A stretch of 64,000 bases of DNA from Monoplex corrugatus (GCA_030674185.1 JAPXFY010000016.1:41044966-41108965), one strand, 5' to 3'. Shown: positions 21,801 to 34,469, counted from the stretch's first letter. Notes: a model not told the origin generated them from the letters alone. Numbers and translations: made by a program.

Positions 21801-22019
21801 TATTCTACAATTTCTTTTTATGTAAAAAGTGTTATAGAAAATCCAGATTTTGGACTTCTCAAGGTGAATGTGACCTTGCAGAAGCTCCATTAAAATAAAA
21901 ATTGACGTGGCTTGGAGACATCGGTAGACTGTCACAACAGTAAACACAGATTTTTGATATAGCCAACAGTTCCTAAAAGAAAGTGCTGTTCATACACCGT
22001 CCTCATAAAGTGATGATTT
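21801..22019. other. No feature recognised
   Basis: Nothing supported. Confidence 0.4.
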
Positions 22020-22180
22020 TCAGGTACTTCTGTCAGGTGTCAAGTACCAACACTCACAGTTTAAGTGAGGTTTGCTTCATAGAAAAGTAAAAGGTTTTCC
22101 CATAACCTGAGCGGCATTTGGACAGCGAGTGGGTAGACACCTCAGTTTTTTGTGACTTTGACCTCGGCGCTATGACTCTC
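22020..22180 (+). repeat. Dispersed repeat family H, 5' part (first of two)
   Basis: CTGTCAGGTGTCAA, GAGGTTTGCTTCATAGAAAAG and a GGGTAGACACCTCAG end match 22470-22590 in order, 440 bp downstream. Confidence 0.5.
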
Positions 22181-22467
22181 CAAAGATCTACATCTTTACC
22201 CTAAATGTGGTATAGATCCATAAGAAACATGGTGACACCAAACAGACCGACCGACAGACAGATAAACAGACACCTTCCTACAGTCAATGTGAAATAATCT
22301 CCCCATTTTATGTATAAAAGAGAACTTAATTGGAAAAGAAATGCGGACACTTTCGCTTAACCTGTGTGGATGTAGAAAAATGAAATGGTAAAGACTTCTA
22401 CTTTCCTTGGGACTAGTAACAATAGGGCAGTGTCCATCTCCACTCCCTCACTGCTTTACCTTCTATT

Positions 22468-22880
22468 ACTCTGTCAGGTATCAATTTTCACAGCTGAAAT
22501 GAGGTCTGTTTCTTAGAAAAGCAAGGTTTTTTTTTCTAATATACTGAGCTGTGTTTGGGCAGCAGGTGAGCAGAAACCTCAGCTTCCTTGAAAGCCAGAA
22601 TTATAAGGATACTGCCCTAGTAGTTTAGGAGGTTATACAAAAAGATTCATTGCAATCGGATAATTCCATACGTGTTCCACCCAATCTGCCATTTGTTATC
22701 TACCAGATCCTCGAGCTTACGTAAAAGTCTATGAGCTGGCAAGGTCTTAGAATGAAGAAGGGGAAGGGGAAAAGGACCTTGGAAACGCTAAGCATACACC
22801 ACCAGAATGACTGGAGCAATAAATGGGCAAAGAACAGGTTAGGTTTTATGTCGCAGGCTTTTATGGCTCTGCTGCATTTG
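22468..22880 (+). repeat. Dispersed repeat family H, most complete copy
   Basis: Includes the 5' part (CTGTCAGGTATCAA, GAGGTCTGTTTCTTAGAAAAG), the core (GATTCATTGCAATCGGATAA, GGCAAGGTCTTAGAATG) and one copy of the ACACCACCAGAATGA module. Other copies are at 16925, 25845, 58910 (plus) and 61675 (minus). Confidence 0.6.
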
Positions 22881-23577
22881 CTAACCAGCCGACTAAACAA
22901 GGATAGGTAGCCGTTTACATATGGGTAGTCTTGTGTTGTCTTGTGATGGGAGTTGAGTAACTTATCAGCTGAAGCACCGTAGGGTCAAGACGTTTCAGAT
23001 GGGTACAGGAAGGCAGTGTATTCAAGCCAAAGACCAAGTATGGCCACCAATCAAACCATACAACCACAGTCAATCGTACTTACACACGGATGTCACTGCC
23101 AGTGCTAAGCACTACGCTATCTAGTCAGTCTGTATAACAAGGAATAGAACGACAGGATTTGTTTTGTGGCAACTCAGTTCATGTAGGTATACGAAAAGTT
23201 TCTTTCTTTCTTTCTTTTGATGCTTCAGTCCTTTCTCACTGGTCACTTTTCTTTCAACACTTTTTAAAGTGGGTACAATCAACTTCAGTATCTCTTTGCC
23301 AAAGGACAGTGAGTACATTCATTAATATTTTACAACTGCTCGCGTGCCTCAGTTTCTTTATCGTAGGGTACACGTGTATTAAGCGTGTTGTCTAGCGTCA
23401 ATAACATTCATTTGACACAGTCATAAACTCTACAAAGAAATTATCTCGCTAATTCCTATCATCAATATTCCTTTTCACTCCTAAGTATGAGTTTGCATAC
23501 GCGGGTGTTCGCATAGAAGAATGAAAAACAAATAAACATGATGCGACGCATGATGATGGTGGTGAAGAGAAAGGATA
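22881..23577. other. No gene supported
   Basis: The minus strand at 23022-23118 has some tRNA-like spacing but no B box. The rest is unrecognised. Confidence 0.4.
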
Positions 23578-23882
23578 AGAGATGCAGAGATGAAGAATCG
23601 AAGAGAAGAAGAAAAGAAGAAGAGAGTAAAAGAAGAAGAAGAAGAAGAAGAAAGAAAAGAGAAGAAGAAGAAGAAAAGAAGAAGAAGAAGAAGATAGAAG
23701 AATGCAAGAAAGAAGAAGAAGAAGAAAGAAGAAGAAGAAGAAGAAGAAAGAAAAGAAGAAGAAGAAGAAACAGAGAAGAAGAAGAAGAAGAAGAAGAAGA
23801 AGAAGAAGAAGAAGAAGAAGAAGAAGAAGAAGAAAGAAGAAGAAGAAGAAGAAGAAGAAGAAGAAGAAGAAGAAGAAAGAAG

Positions 23883-23917
<35 letters not shown>

Positions 23918-24661
23918 GAGAGAAGAAGAAGAGAGAAGAAAAGAAGAAGAAGAAGAAGAAGAAGAAGAAGAGAGAAGAAGAAGAAGAAGAAGAAGAAGAA
24001 AGAAGAAGAAAGAAGAGAAGAAGAAGAAAGAAGAAGAAGAAGAAGAAGAAGAAGAGAAGAAGAAAGAAGAGAAGAAGAAGAAGAAGAAGAAGAAGAGAGA
24101 AGAAGAAGAAGAAGAAGAAAAGAAGAAGAAAGAAGAAGAAGAAGAAAAGAAGAAGAAGAAAAGAAGAAGAAGAAGAAGTAAAGAAGAAGAGAAGAAGAAG
24201 AAGAAGAGAAGAAGAAGAAGAAGAAGAAGTAAAGAAAGAAGAAGAAGAAGAAGAAGAAGAAGAAGAAGAAGAAGAAGAAGAAGAAGAAAGAAGAAGAAGA
24301 AGAAGAAGAAGAAGAAGAAAGAAGAAGAAGAAGAAGAAGAAGAAGAAGAAGAAGAAAGAAGAAAGAAGAAGAGAAGAAGAAGAGAAGAAGAAGAAGAAGA
24401 AGAAGAAGAAGAAGAAAGAAGAAGAAAAGAAGAAGAAGAAGAAGAAGAAGAAGAAGAAAGAGAAGAAGAAGAAGAAGAAGAAGAAGAAGAAGAGAAAGAA
24501 AAGAAGAAGAAGAAGAAGAAGAAGAAAGAAAGAAAGAAGAAGAAAGAAGAAGAAGAAGAAGAAGAGAAGAAGAAGAAGAAGAAGAGAGAAGAAGAAGAAG
24601 AAGAAAGAAGAGAAGAAGAAAGAAGAAGAAAGAAGAAGAAGAAAGAAAGAAGAAGAAGAAG

Positions 24662-24694
<33 letters not shown>

Positions 24695-25125
24695 AAGAAA
24701 GAAGAAAGAAGAAGAAGAAGAAGAAGAAGAGAAGAAGAAGAAGAAGAAGAAGAGAAGAGAAGAGAAGAAGAAGAAGAAAGAAGAAGAAGAAGAAGAAGAA
24801 GAAGAAGAAGAAGAAGAAGAAGAGAAGAAGAAGAGAAGAAGAAGAAGAAGAAGAAGAAAAGAAAGAAGAGAAGAAGAAGAAAGAAGAAGAAGAAGAGAAG
24901 AAGAAGAAGAGAAGAAGAAGAGAAGAAGAAAAGAAGAAGAAGAAGAAGAAGAAGAAGAAGAAAGAAGAGAAGAAGAAGAAGAAGAAGAAGAAGAAGAAGA
25001 AGAAGAAGAAGAAGATAGAAGAAGAAGAAGAAGAAGAAGAAGAAAGAAGAAGAAGAAGAAGAAGAAGAAAAGAAAGAAAGAAGAAGAAAGAAGAAGAAAA
25101 GAAAGAGAGAGGAGAAGAAGAAGTG
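23578..25125 (+). repeat. Very long (GAA)n polypurine tract, about 1.55 kb
   Basis: The plus strand is almost purely A and G for about 1.5 kb, with GAA as the main unit and AAAGAA, GAGAA and rare GTA interruptions. It makes 550-590 codon frames of Glu/Arg/Lys (plus) and Ser/Phe/Leu (minus) with no coding meaning. The mirror-symmetric polypurine is expected to favour triplex (H-DNA) structure; this is inference from composition. Confidence 0.97.
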
Positions 25126-25555
25126 GAATTAGACGAAAACATACAAAGTGTAACGCCATAGTTTTATTGGAATCAACCTTTCTCTTTTTCTTACGTAACG
25201 ATGATGTTCAGATCACTTCACAAACAACACAATCAACAACAACAGCTCATAAAAATTCTCCTCATTTACATCAAGTTGGAGGGAGAGGAAAAGTTAAAAA
25301 AAAAAGAAAATGCACGTAAATAAAAATCAAAGAGAAAAAAAAGACAAAAACTATGCACTTTGGCAAAAGTGAGAAGGAAATGAAGAAGTGGAGTAAGCGA
25401 GGAATCCCATTACTTGAGGTGAAATCAACTTACCCAGGTTATTGATCCTTCAATTTCGTCCTTTCAGTTATATTACAACTTCGACGCTATCGAAAAGTGA
25501 AGTAAACATACCCCTGCCCTCGCTCACTACCTACTTCTCTGTCTCTCTCTGTGTG
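25126..25555. other. No feature recognised
   Basis: A-rich and unremarkable. Confidence 0.45.
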
Positions 25556-25692
25556 ACAGACAGACAGCCAGACACACACATACACACACACACGCGCGCG
25601 CGCGCGCGCGCGCACAAAAACACACACACACGCACAGAGATACACACACACAGACACAGACACAGACACAGACACAGACACAGACACAAAGA
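25556..25692 (+). repeat. (CA)n, (CG)n and (CAGA)n composite microsatellite
   Basis: (CA)n surrounds a pure alternating CG run at 25593-25613 and is followed by (GACACA)n at 25650-25687. The CG run within CA repeats is a strong candidate for left-handed Z-DNA. Confidence 0.92.
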
Positions 25693-25844
25693 CATACACT
25701 TCAAAGGAAAAGTCTGAGCCTGCCAACTCGACCGTGCGAGTGTGCATATAGCTATGAACCATGGACCCTGAAATTATTGCAATGCAAACAAACAGCCTTA
25801 TCCAACTTCCAGAAGAGTGCAAGCTATGATTTGAGAGTACAGAC

Positions 25845-26140
25845 TTTGTTCAAGCAGGATTCATCGCACTAGGACAATTCATAAGCGTCCCGACCCAACA
25901 TGCCAGCAAGTATCTCTTAGACTACATGAGCTTGCGCAAAACCCTCGGCTCTGGCAAGGTCTCATGAAACACTAAGCTGACACCACCAGAATAATGGAAA
26001 CACTAAGCTGACACCACAAGAATGATGGAAACATTCAGCTGACACCACCAGAATGATGGAAACATTTAGCTGACACCACCAGAATGATGGAAACATTCAG
26101 CTGACACCACCAGAATGATGGAAACGTTAAGCTGGGCAGC
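25845..26140 (+). repeat. Dispersed repeat family H copy with internal 31-bp amplification
   Basis: GGATTCATCGCACTAGGACA and GGCAAGGTCTCATGAAAC match the family core. The module GCTGACACCACCAGAATGAT plus about 11 bp is then present five times at about 25970-26125, in steps of about 31 bp. Other family members carry it once. Confidence 0.75.
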
Positions 26141-26685
26141 GAACAGGCCGGTGTCTGAATGTTACGCCCATGGCTCTATCTACAGATCTTGGGTCCACAG
26201 CTCTATCACGATGATTGTGATGTGAAGAACATTTCATGAAGTAACATCAGTACTCACACGTTTCATATGTCTGACAACAATGATCGGTAACACTTCTGTG
26301 TTTTAATCAGTGCGATACAAAATCTTCATGTCACGATGAGAATTTCATGTTTTACAACAACTGTCGGTGAAATACTTGAATAGTTCGCTTAAAGACTTTC
26401 GGGTGCAAAGTCTTTAAAATGCTTCCGTACCATCCTGACTGGCACACGGTTGCACTATAATTTGCCATGTACATGGAGAAGGATTGAATTCCAGACTCTA
26501 GACATGAAGTTTGCAACTCTATGAACCAAGCCATTATGGATAATGGATATCAACACGATGAGAACTAAAACTAAATATGGAATGAGGATGGGCACACATA
26601 CATACATGAATTTTCACTCACAAATTAGTCTTAATACATTTATGAACTCAACAAAGACATACTTTTCTTAATACTGTATGGGAGA
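26141..26685. other. No feature recognised
   Basis: Unique-looking sequence. Confidence 0.45.
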
Positions 26686-26689
26686 ACGA

Positions 26690-27053
26690 AGAGGGGAGAG
26701 ATAGATAGATAGATATATATAGAGAGAGAGGGAGAGAGAGTAGAGAGGGGAGGGAGAGGGAGGGAGGGAAGGAGAGAGAGAGGAACAGAGAGAAAGGGGA
26801 TCTAGACAGAGAGAGAGAGAGAGAGAGAGAGAGGGAAGGAAGAGGGAGGGTGGGAAGGAGAGAGAGAGGAGCAGAGACAAAGGGGAGCTAGACAGAGAGG
26901 AGAGGGAGGGAGGGAGAGACAGGAACGGAGAGAAAGGGGAGCTAGAAGGGAGAGAGAGAGAGAGAGAAAGAGGAGAGGGAGAGGAAGGGAGGGAAGAAGA
27001 GAGACAGGAACAGAGAGAAAGGGGACATATAAAGGGAGAGAGAGGGGAAGAGG

Positions 27054-27089
<36 letters not shown>

Positions 27090-27125
27090 GAGAGAGAAAG
27101 GGAGGGAGGGAAGGAGAGAGATATC
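26690..27125 (+). repeat. (GGAGA)n/(GA)n purine tract with longer internal repeats
   Basis: Purine-rich sequence with a recurring block ending AGAGAAAGGGGA (26789, 26928, 27013 areas), showing a higher-order unit on top of (GA)n. Confidence 0.88.
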
Positions 27126-27840
27126 AGAAACTTTTGAAACAACTGTCTATCAAGCAGACTCACCCTTCCACCCCAATACAATTTAGCCCAATGGCCAAAA
27201 CATACCAACATTCTTCTTTTCGTCAGATACAAACGACAGACAACAATAAATCCCAATGCTTAGCCAAGAAAAGTATTTATGAACCTGTGCCAACATTAAG
27301 AGCACGACGTTTTCAAAAAGAAAAATAATGAGGTTACTGAGAGCTGGGAACATCGAATCCCCGAAGTGTGGACAGCAAATGAGCATAATTACTGTATTTT
27401 GTTTCCATCTGATTTGTTATTCATAGAATTCATGTGAAATTGAGAATAATCTCTTTTTTTGTCAGGGCTCTGTCTTGTGAAATAGATAATCAAATAGATA
27501 AATAATAAATGAATAATAATAGGTTAATGGGTAAATAAACGAATAAACAAATAAATCAGTGAATACACGTGCCACAATCTGGTTTTGCTTGAAATGTTTA
27601 TTTGAAATAGCCCAAATTTGACACAGAATTAAAAGCTAATGGTTGATACAACATTTTCAAACATTTTTGTTTGAATTCATTCCCCAACTAACCATGTGCA
27701 TCCATGAGCACCACAACGAGTATTCTTGACTGTAACTTGTGTACGTGTCCAGGAAATATGTTTGTACATAGTGTGATTTACACGAACGCACAGTGACACA
27801 TATTTCTTTTATCATGTACCAATTACATGTGCATTATTCA
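27126..27840. other. No gene supported
   Basis: AT-rich, with an (AAAT)-like patch at 27480-27560. No supported ORF. Confidence 0.45.
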
Positions 27841-27948
27841 ACACACACACAGACACAGACACACACACAGACACAGTATACACAGACACACACACACACA
27901 TACACACACACACGACACACACACAGACACAGATACACACACACACAC

Positions 27949-27984
<36 letters not shown>

Positions 27985-28008
27985 CAACACACACACACAC
28001 AACACACA

Positions 28009-28062
<54 letters not shown>
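27841..28062 (+). repeat. (CA)n microsatellite, interrupted
   Basis: CA repeats with CAGACA, TACACA and AACACA interruptions at the left and a pure run at the right end. Confidence 0.95.
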
Positions 28063-28067
<5 letters not shown>

Positions 28068-29689
28068 GCATTACCATTCAACCTGAATTATTCGTTTCAT
28101 GTTTATCTTAAAGAAATACATAGCTGGAGCCATAGATTAAAAAACCCCATCAAAAACAAAAAATCCAAACCTTTCTGCACAGCATTGTATAGTGGTCAGA
28201 TGAAAAGAAACCTCGGAAGGAGAAGAAAAAAGATTAATTTGTAGTAAGAGAGATCCTAACCCAGGGTCGGGCTCAGGGGTACAGAGGAAACAGGAGGGGG
28301 AGAGGGATGGTAAGGAGTCCCCATGCTCCAGTCACGTGCCAGTCAGTATGGAGACGCCCCTCATCCCTTCAGCGAGGGTCTGAAGCATGCAGGCCACAAG
28401 AACTCTTAGTTAACAGAGCACCATCCCTGGCAAGATGATCCCCTGCCAGCCAGCCCTCCTCCACCATGTCATCTGATCAAAGAACTGGCCTCGTTGTGCC
28501 CATGGACATGGACAATCATCCAACGCCTTTCATCCCTCATCACCTGCCCGCCAGGCATGACCAGAGAGCACGGTCATCCCTGCAGGACTTAAAGCCCGTC
28601 AGGACATAGCATAGCTTGGCACATCGGAAAGAGTAATGGAAGTTGGGTTGGGATTCCATGGAACAAAGTGGATCTTTTCCGTTTTTTTGTTGTTTTGATT
28701 ATTTATCAAAAGTGGGGACTCTATGTATTTATCATGAAGATTTGTGATGCTGTGAATTGAAGGTTATGTTGGGACGTTTGCAGGCGACGGGATGTGCACT
28801 CGCTGGACGTGTTGTAGAAAAGCATGGAAGAAATTAGTTTTTGGTCTGGTCGTGTATCATCTTTCCTTCCCTCTCTGTCCCTTTCTTCTTTTTATGTAGA
28901 TCTTATTCATCTTGGAGTTTTGTACTCAGACGTTTGGAAAAAAATATACATAGACGATAGAAAATCACAATTTTTTTTAAAAAGAACGGAAACGTTTGCA
29001 TGGAAACCTGTATCAAGAAAACCATGGTAGATAAATTTCACATAACACAATCGCCGACACACACGCAGACAGGCAAACAGACGATAGATAGACAGAAGGA
29101 CAGACAAAAACAAAAGAAACAGCAACACTTGTCATCTAATTTCCTGTTTTGATTTGATACGTTATGCATAAGGTAAAAGAAAAAGACAGTAAGAAAGTGC
29201 GATGGATGAAGAAAACTAATCACCAAATCAACCAACCAACCAATCAATCAACCAAATAAACAAACAAGCAAGGCAAGCAAGCAAACAAGTTATCAACCAA
29301 CTGACCAACCAACCAACCAGCCAACCAACCACCAACCAGCCATTCAATTAACAAACAAACAAACAAACAAACAAACAAACAAACAAACAAATAAACAAGC
29401 ACCAAAGTTTCTTTGGTTTTGACTGTCTAGAAAACACAATATATTCTTTACGTCATCTTCATTAAAGATTACTGCAATTTAATACCTGTGAAAAAGAACT
29501 GTACGCTGTGTTGTAAGAAATGGATACAAATTAGATTAGAGGTGAGAGCGAAGGGTGTGGGGTGGAGTTGGGGTAGGAACATATGGGGATTGTGAGGGAG
29601 TGGTGTGGGGTGGTAAATGATATCACTTTTAAGGTAAACAGTAGATGTTCAAGAAATAGTATAGCGTTCTACACTGAAAAATAGTTTTC
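28063..29689. other. No gene supported; G+C-richer patch and AAC/CCAA-rich patch
   Basis: 28260-28620 is visibly richer in G and C than its surroundings and has no simple repeat, but no conserved frame is evident. 29217-29400 is a degenerate (CAAC)n/(AAAC)n tract. The rest shows nothing. Confidence 0.4.
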
Positions 29690-30192
29690 ATGGTTCAGTT
29701 ATCAGTTGATTGTTTTCTTTTCTCCCAGAGACAAAACCAGCGAAACAAACACAATTCAGCCTACTGACTTCGCCGCCAAATCTACTCGGATGAAAGGTAG
29801 GTACATGCATTGCTTTTTTCCTCCAGTTTCCACCCCACCTCTGTAGGTTCAACTCATTGCGTACTGATGATTGACAGTTTAATGGATTGGAGGCACACTC
29901 GCCCATCTCTGGAGACGTTGACACAGACAGGGTGAGAAGTCTCGACCTTCACCTTGATTTGATAGCTCTGTGCATGTGTCTGACGTTGTCGATTTGTGGG
30001 TTTCGCCAAATGGAGACTTGTTTCTTTCACATGTTGACTTTGTTTGACTGTTTGATTGTCTGTCTTTGTGAGTTTCTCCTGCATATTACAAACATGTGAA
30101 GATGACTGCTTTTTGTCACTTGCATTTTCTTTGTTTTGCATGTCTATTCTGTAAGGAACGTAATGAGTAGATCTGCTTTCAGTACTGTTAGA

Positions 30193-30260
30193 AACAAACA
30201 AACAAACAAACAAACAAACAAACAAACAAACAACAACAACAACACACACACACACAGACA

Positions 30261-30347
<87 letters not shown>

Positions 30348-30357
30348 ACACACATAC
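30193..30357 (+). repeat. (AAAC)n then (CA)n microsatellite
   Basis: About 40 bp of (CAAA)n, a short (CAA)n, then about 115 bp of (CA)n. Not present at the matching place in duplication copy 2. Confidence 0.95.
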
Positions 30358-30469
30358 AAAAGACGTTTTCCTCTCGCAAGTGTCCCTCCCTGGAACCATT
30401 CGCCATACTCTTCATTTCTTAGTCAGTTGTTTGGCTGTGTGATTATCCGTTTTCTAGCAGTTCTTTTAT

Positions 30470-33400
30470 TTCTTTATCAGGTTCTGTCTGTGCCACTTAC
30501 AATCTTTTATCATGTTCTGTCTGTGCCACTTGCAATCTTTTATCATGTTCTGTCTGTGCCACTTGTAATGCTTTATTTATCATGTTGTCTGTGCCACTTG
30601 TAATGCTTTATTTATCATGTTGTCTGTGCCACTTGTAATGCTTTATTTATCATGTTCTGTCTGTGCCACTTGTAATCCTTTATTTATCATGTTCTGTCTG
30701 TGCCACTTGTAATGCTTTATTTATCATGTTCTGTCTGTGCCACTTGTAATGCTTTATTTATCATGTTCTGTCTGTGCCACTTGTAATGCTTTATCATGTT
30801 CTGTCTGTGCCACTTGTAATGCTTTATTTATCATGTTCTGTCTGTGCCACTTGTAATGCTTTATTTATCATGTTGTCTGTGCCACTTGTAATGCTTTATT
30901 TATCATGTTCTGTCTGTGCCACTTGTAATCCTTTATTTATCATGTTCTGTCTGTGCCACTTGTAATGCTTTATTTATCATGTTCTGTCTGTGCCACTTGT
31001 AATGCTTTATTTATCATGTTCTGTCTGTGCCACTTGTAATCCTTTATTTATCATGTTCTGTCTGTGCCACTTGTAATCCTTTATTTATCATGTTCTGTCT
31101 GTGCCACTTGTAATCCTTTATTTATCATGTTCTGTCTGTGCCACTTGTAATCCTTTATTTATCATGTTCTGTCTGTGCCACTTGTAATGCTTTATTTATC
31201 ATGTTCTGTCTGTGCCACTTGTAATGCTTTATTTATCATGTTCTGCTGTGCCACTTGTAATCCTTTATTTATCATGTTCTGTCTGTGCCACTTGTAATGC
31301 TTTATTTATCATGTTCTGTCTGTGCCACTTGTAATGCTTTATCATGTTCTGTCTGTGCCACTTGTAATGCTTTATCAGGTTCTGTCTTTGCCACTTGTAA
31401 TGCTTTTATCATGTTTGTCTGTGCCACTTGTAATCCTTTATTTATCATGTTCTGTCTGTGCCACTTGTAATGCTTTATTTATCATGTTCTGTCTGTGCCA
31501 CTTGTAATCCTTTATTTATCATGTTCTGTCTGTGCCACTTGTAATGCTTTATTTATCATGTTCTGTCTGTGCCACTTGTAATGCTTTATTTATCATGTTC
31601 TGTCTGTGCCACTTGTAATGCTTTATTTATCATGTTCTGTCTGTGCCACTTGTAATGCTTTATCATGTTCTGTCTGTGCCACTTGTAATCTTTATTTATC
31701 ATGTTCTGTCTGTGCCACTTGTAATGCTTTATTTATCATGTTCTGTCTGTGCCACTTGTAATGCTTTATTTATCATGTTCTGTCTGTGCCACTTGTAATG
31801 CTTTATTTATCATGTTCTGTCTGTGCCACTTGTAATGCTTTATTTATCATGTTCTGTCTGTGCCACTTGTAATGCTTTATTTATCATGTTTGTCTGTGCC
31901 ACTTGTAATGCTTTATTTATCATGTTCTGTCTGTGCCACTTGTAATGCTTTATTTATCATGTTTGTCTGTGCCACTTGTAATCCTTTATTTATCATTGTT
32001 GCTGTTCTGTCTGTGCCACTTGTAATGCTTTATTTATCATGTTCTGTCTGTGCCACTTGTAATGCTTTATTTATCATGTTCTGTCTGTGCCACTTGTAAT
32101 GCTTATTTATCATGTTCTGTCTGTGCCACTTGTAATCCTTTATTTATCATGTTCTGTCTGTGCCACTTGTAATGCTTTATTTATCATGTTCTGTCTGTGC
32201 CACTTGTAATGCTTTATTTATCATGTTCTGTCTGTGCCACTTGTAATGCTTATTTATCAGTTCTGTCTGTGCCACTTGTAATGCTTTATTTATCATGTTC
32301 TGTCTGTGCCACTTGTAATGCTTTATTTATCATGTTCTGTCTGTGCCACTTGTAATGCTTTATTATCATGTTCTGTCTGTGCCACTTGTAATGCTTATTA
32401 TCATGGTTCTGTCTGTGCCACTTGTAATGCTTTATCAGTTCTGTCTGTGCCACTTGTAATGCTTTTATCAGTTCTGTCTGTGCCACTTGTAATGCTTTAT
32501 CAGTTCTGTCTGTGCCACTTGTAATGCTTTATCAGTTCTGTCTGTGCCACTTGTAATGCTTTATTTATCATGTTCTGTCTGTGCCACTTGTAATCCTTTA
32601 TATTCTTCTGTCCATTGAGTTTTCGGTTTTGTCTGTGCCACTTGTAATGCTTTATTTATCATGTTTGTCTGTGCCACTTGTAATGCTTTATTATCATGTT
32701 CTGTCTGTGCCACTTGTAATGCTTTTATCAGTTCTGTCTGTGCCACTTGTAATGCTTTATTTATCATGTTTGTCTGTGCCACTTGTAATGCTTTATTTAT
32801 CATGTTCTGTCTGTGCCACTTGTAATGCTTTATCATGTTCTGTCTGTGCCACTTGTAATGCTTTATCAGTTCTGTCTGTGCCACTTGTAATGCTTTATTT
32901 ATCATGTTCTGTCTGTGCCACTTGTAATGTTTTATCATGTTCTGTCTGTGCCACTTGTAATCCTTTATCATGTTCTGTCTGTGCCACTTGTAATGCTTTA
33001 TTTATCATGTTCTGTCTGTGCCACTTGTAATCTTTATCAGTTCTGTCTGTGCCACTTGTAATGCTTTATTTATCATGTTCTGTCTGTGCCACTTGTAATG
33101 CTTTATTTATCAGTTCTGTCTGCCACTTGTAATGCTTTATTTATCATGTTGTCTGTGCCATTGTAATGCTTTATTTATCATGTTCTGTCTGTGCCACTTG
33201 TAATGCTTTATTTATCATGTTCTGTCTGTGCCACTTGTAATGCTTTATTTATCATGTTTTGTCTGTGCCACTTGTAATGCTTTATTTATCATGTTCTGTC
33301 TGTGCCACTTGTAATGCTTTATTTATCATGTTTGTCTGTGCCACTTGTAATGCTTTATTTATCAGTGTTCTGTCTGTGCCACTTGTAATGCTTTATTTAT

Positions 33401-34160
33401 CATGTTCTGTCTGTGCCACTTGTAATGCTTTTATCATGTTCTGTCTGTGCCACTTGTAATGCTTTATCATGTTCTGTCTGTGCCACTTGTAATCTTTATT
33501 TATCAGTTTCGTCTGTGCCACTTGTAATGCTTATATCAGTTCTGTCTGTGCCACTTGTAATCCTTTATTTATCATGTTCTGTCTGTGCCACTTGTAATGC
33601 TTTATTTATCATTTGTTTCTGTTTCTAGTGCTGTCCACTTGTAATGCTTTATTTATCATGTTCTGTCTGTGCCACTTGTAATGCTTTATTTATCATGTTC
33701 TGTCTGTGCCACTTGTAATGCTTTATTTATCATGTTCTGTCTGTGCCACTTGTAATGCTTTATCGTTTGTCGTGATGAATGCTTTTAGTTCTGTCTGTGC
33801 ACTTGTAATGCTATTTATCAGTTCTGTCTGTGCCACTTGTAATGCTTTATTCATGTTCTGTCTGTGCCACTTGTAATGCTTTATACAGGTTCTGTCTGTG
33901 CCACTTGTAATGCTTTATCATGTTCTGTCTGTGCCACTTGTAATGCTTTATCAGTTCTGTCTGTGCCACTTGTAATGCTTTATCAGGTTCTGTCTGTGCC
34001 ACTTGTAATGCTTTATCATGTTCTGTCTGTGCCACTTGTAATGCTTTATCAGTTCTGTCTGTGCCACTTGTAATGCTTTATATCATGTTCTGTCTGTGCC
34101 ACTTGTAATGCTTTATCATGTTCTGTCTGTGCCACTTGTAATGCTTTATCAGGTTCTCTC
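30470..34160 (+). repeat. Minisatellite of 37-bp units, about 100 copies
   Basis: The unit contains CTGTGCCACTTGTAATG and TTTATTTATCATGTT. A shorter 33-bp form lacking one TTTA is scattered through the array and dominates its right end (33.9-34.15 kb). Edge units (30470-30580) are more diverged. The 37-bp period rotates the reading frame, so the short frames listed by any ORF finder are meaningless. Confidence 0.97.
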
Positions 34161-34189
34161 CACGACACCTATGAGAGGGTGGTGGTGGT

Positions 34190-34228
34190 TTTGTTGTGTT
34201 GTGTGTGTGTTGGTATGTGTGGTGTGTG

Positions 34229-34261
<33 letters not shown>

Positions 34262-34469
34262 TATGTGTGTGTATGTGTGTATGTGTGTGTGTATGTGTGT
34301 GTGTATGTGTGTATGTTGTGTATGTGTATGTGTGTGTATGTGTGTGTGTATGTGTGTTGTGTATGTGTGTGTATGTGTGTGTATGTGTGTATGTGTGTGT
34401 ATGTGTGTATGTGTGTATGTGTATGTGTATGTGTGTATGTGTGTGTATGTGTGTGTGTGTGTGTGTGTG
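34190..34469 (+). repeat. (GT)n/(GTAT)n microsatellite
   Basis: Impure GT repeat with TATG interruptions, following the 37-bp array. Confidence 0.95.

Noticed and set aside
23022..23118. Minus-strand tRNA-like sequence
   Set aside because: A possible A-box string is present, but no B box lies at the required distance.
23462..25319. Open frames of 550-593 codons on both strands
   Set aside because: They are pure Glu/Arg/Lys or Ser/Phe/Leu readings of a (GAA)n tract, open in several frames at once.
30470..34160. Regular 33/37-bp spacing that could suggest a CRISPR or a repeat-protein gene
   Set aside because: The whole unit repeats with no spacers, and a 37-bp period cannot keep a reading frame.
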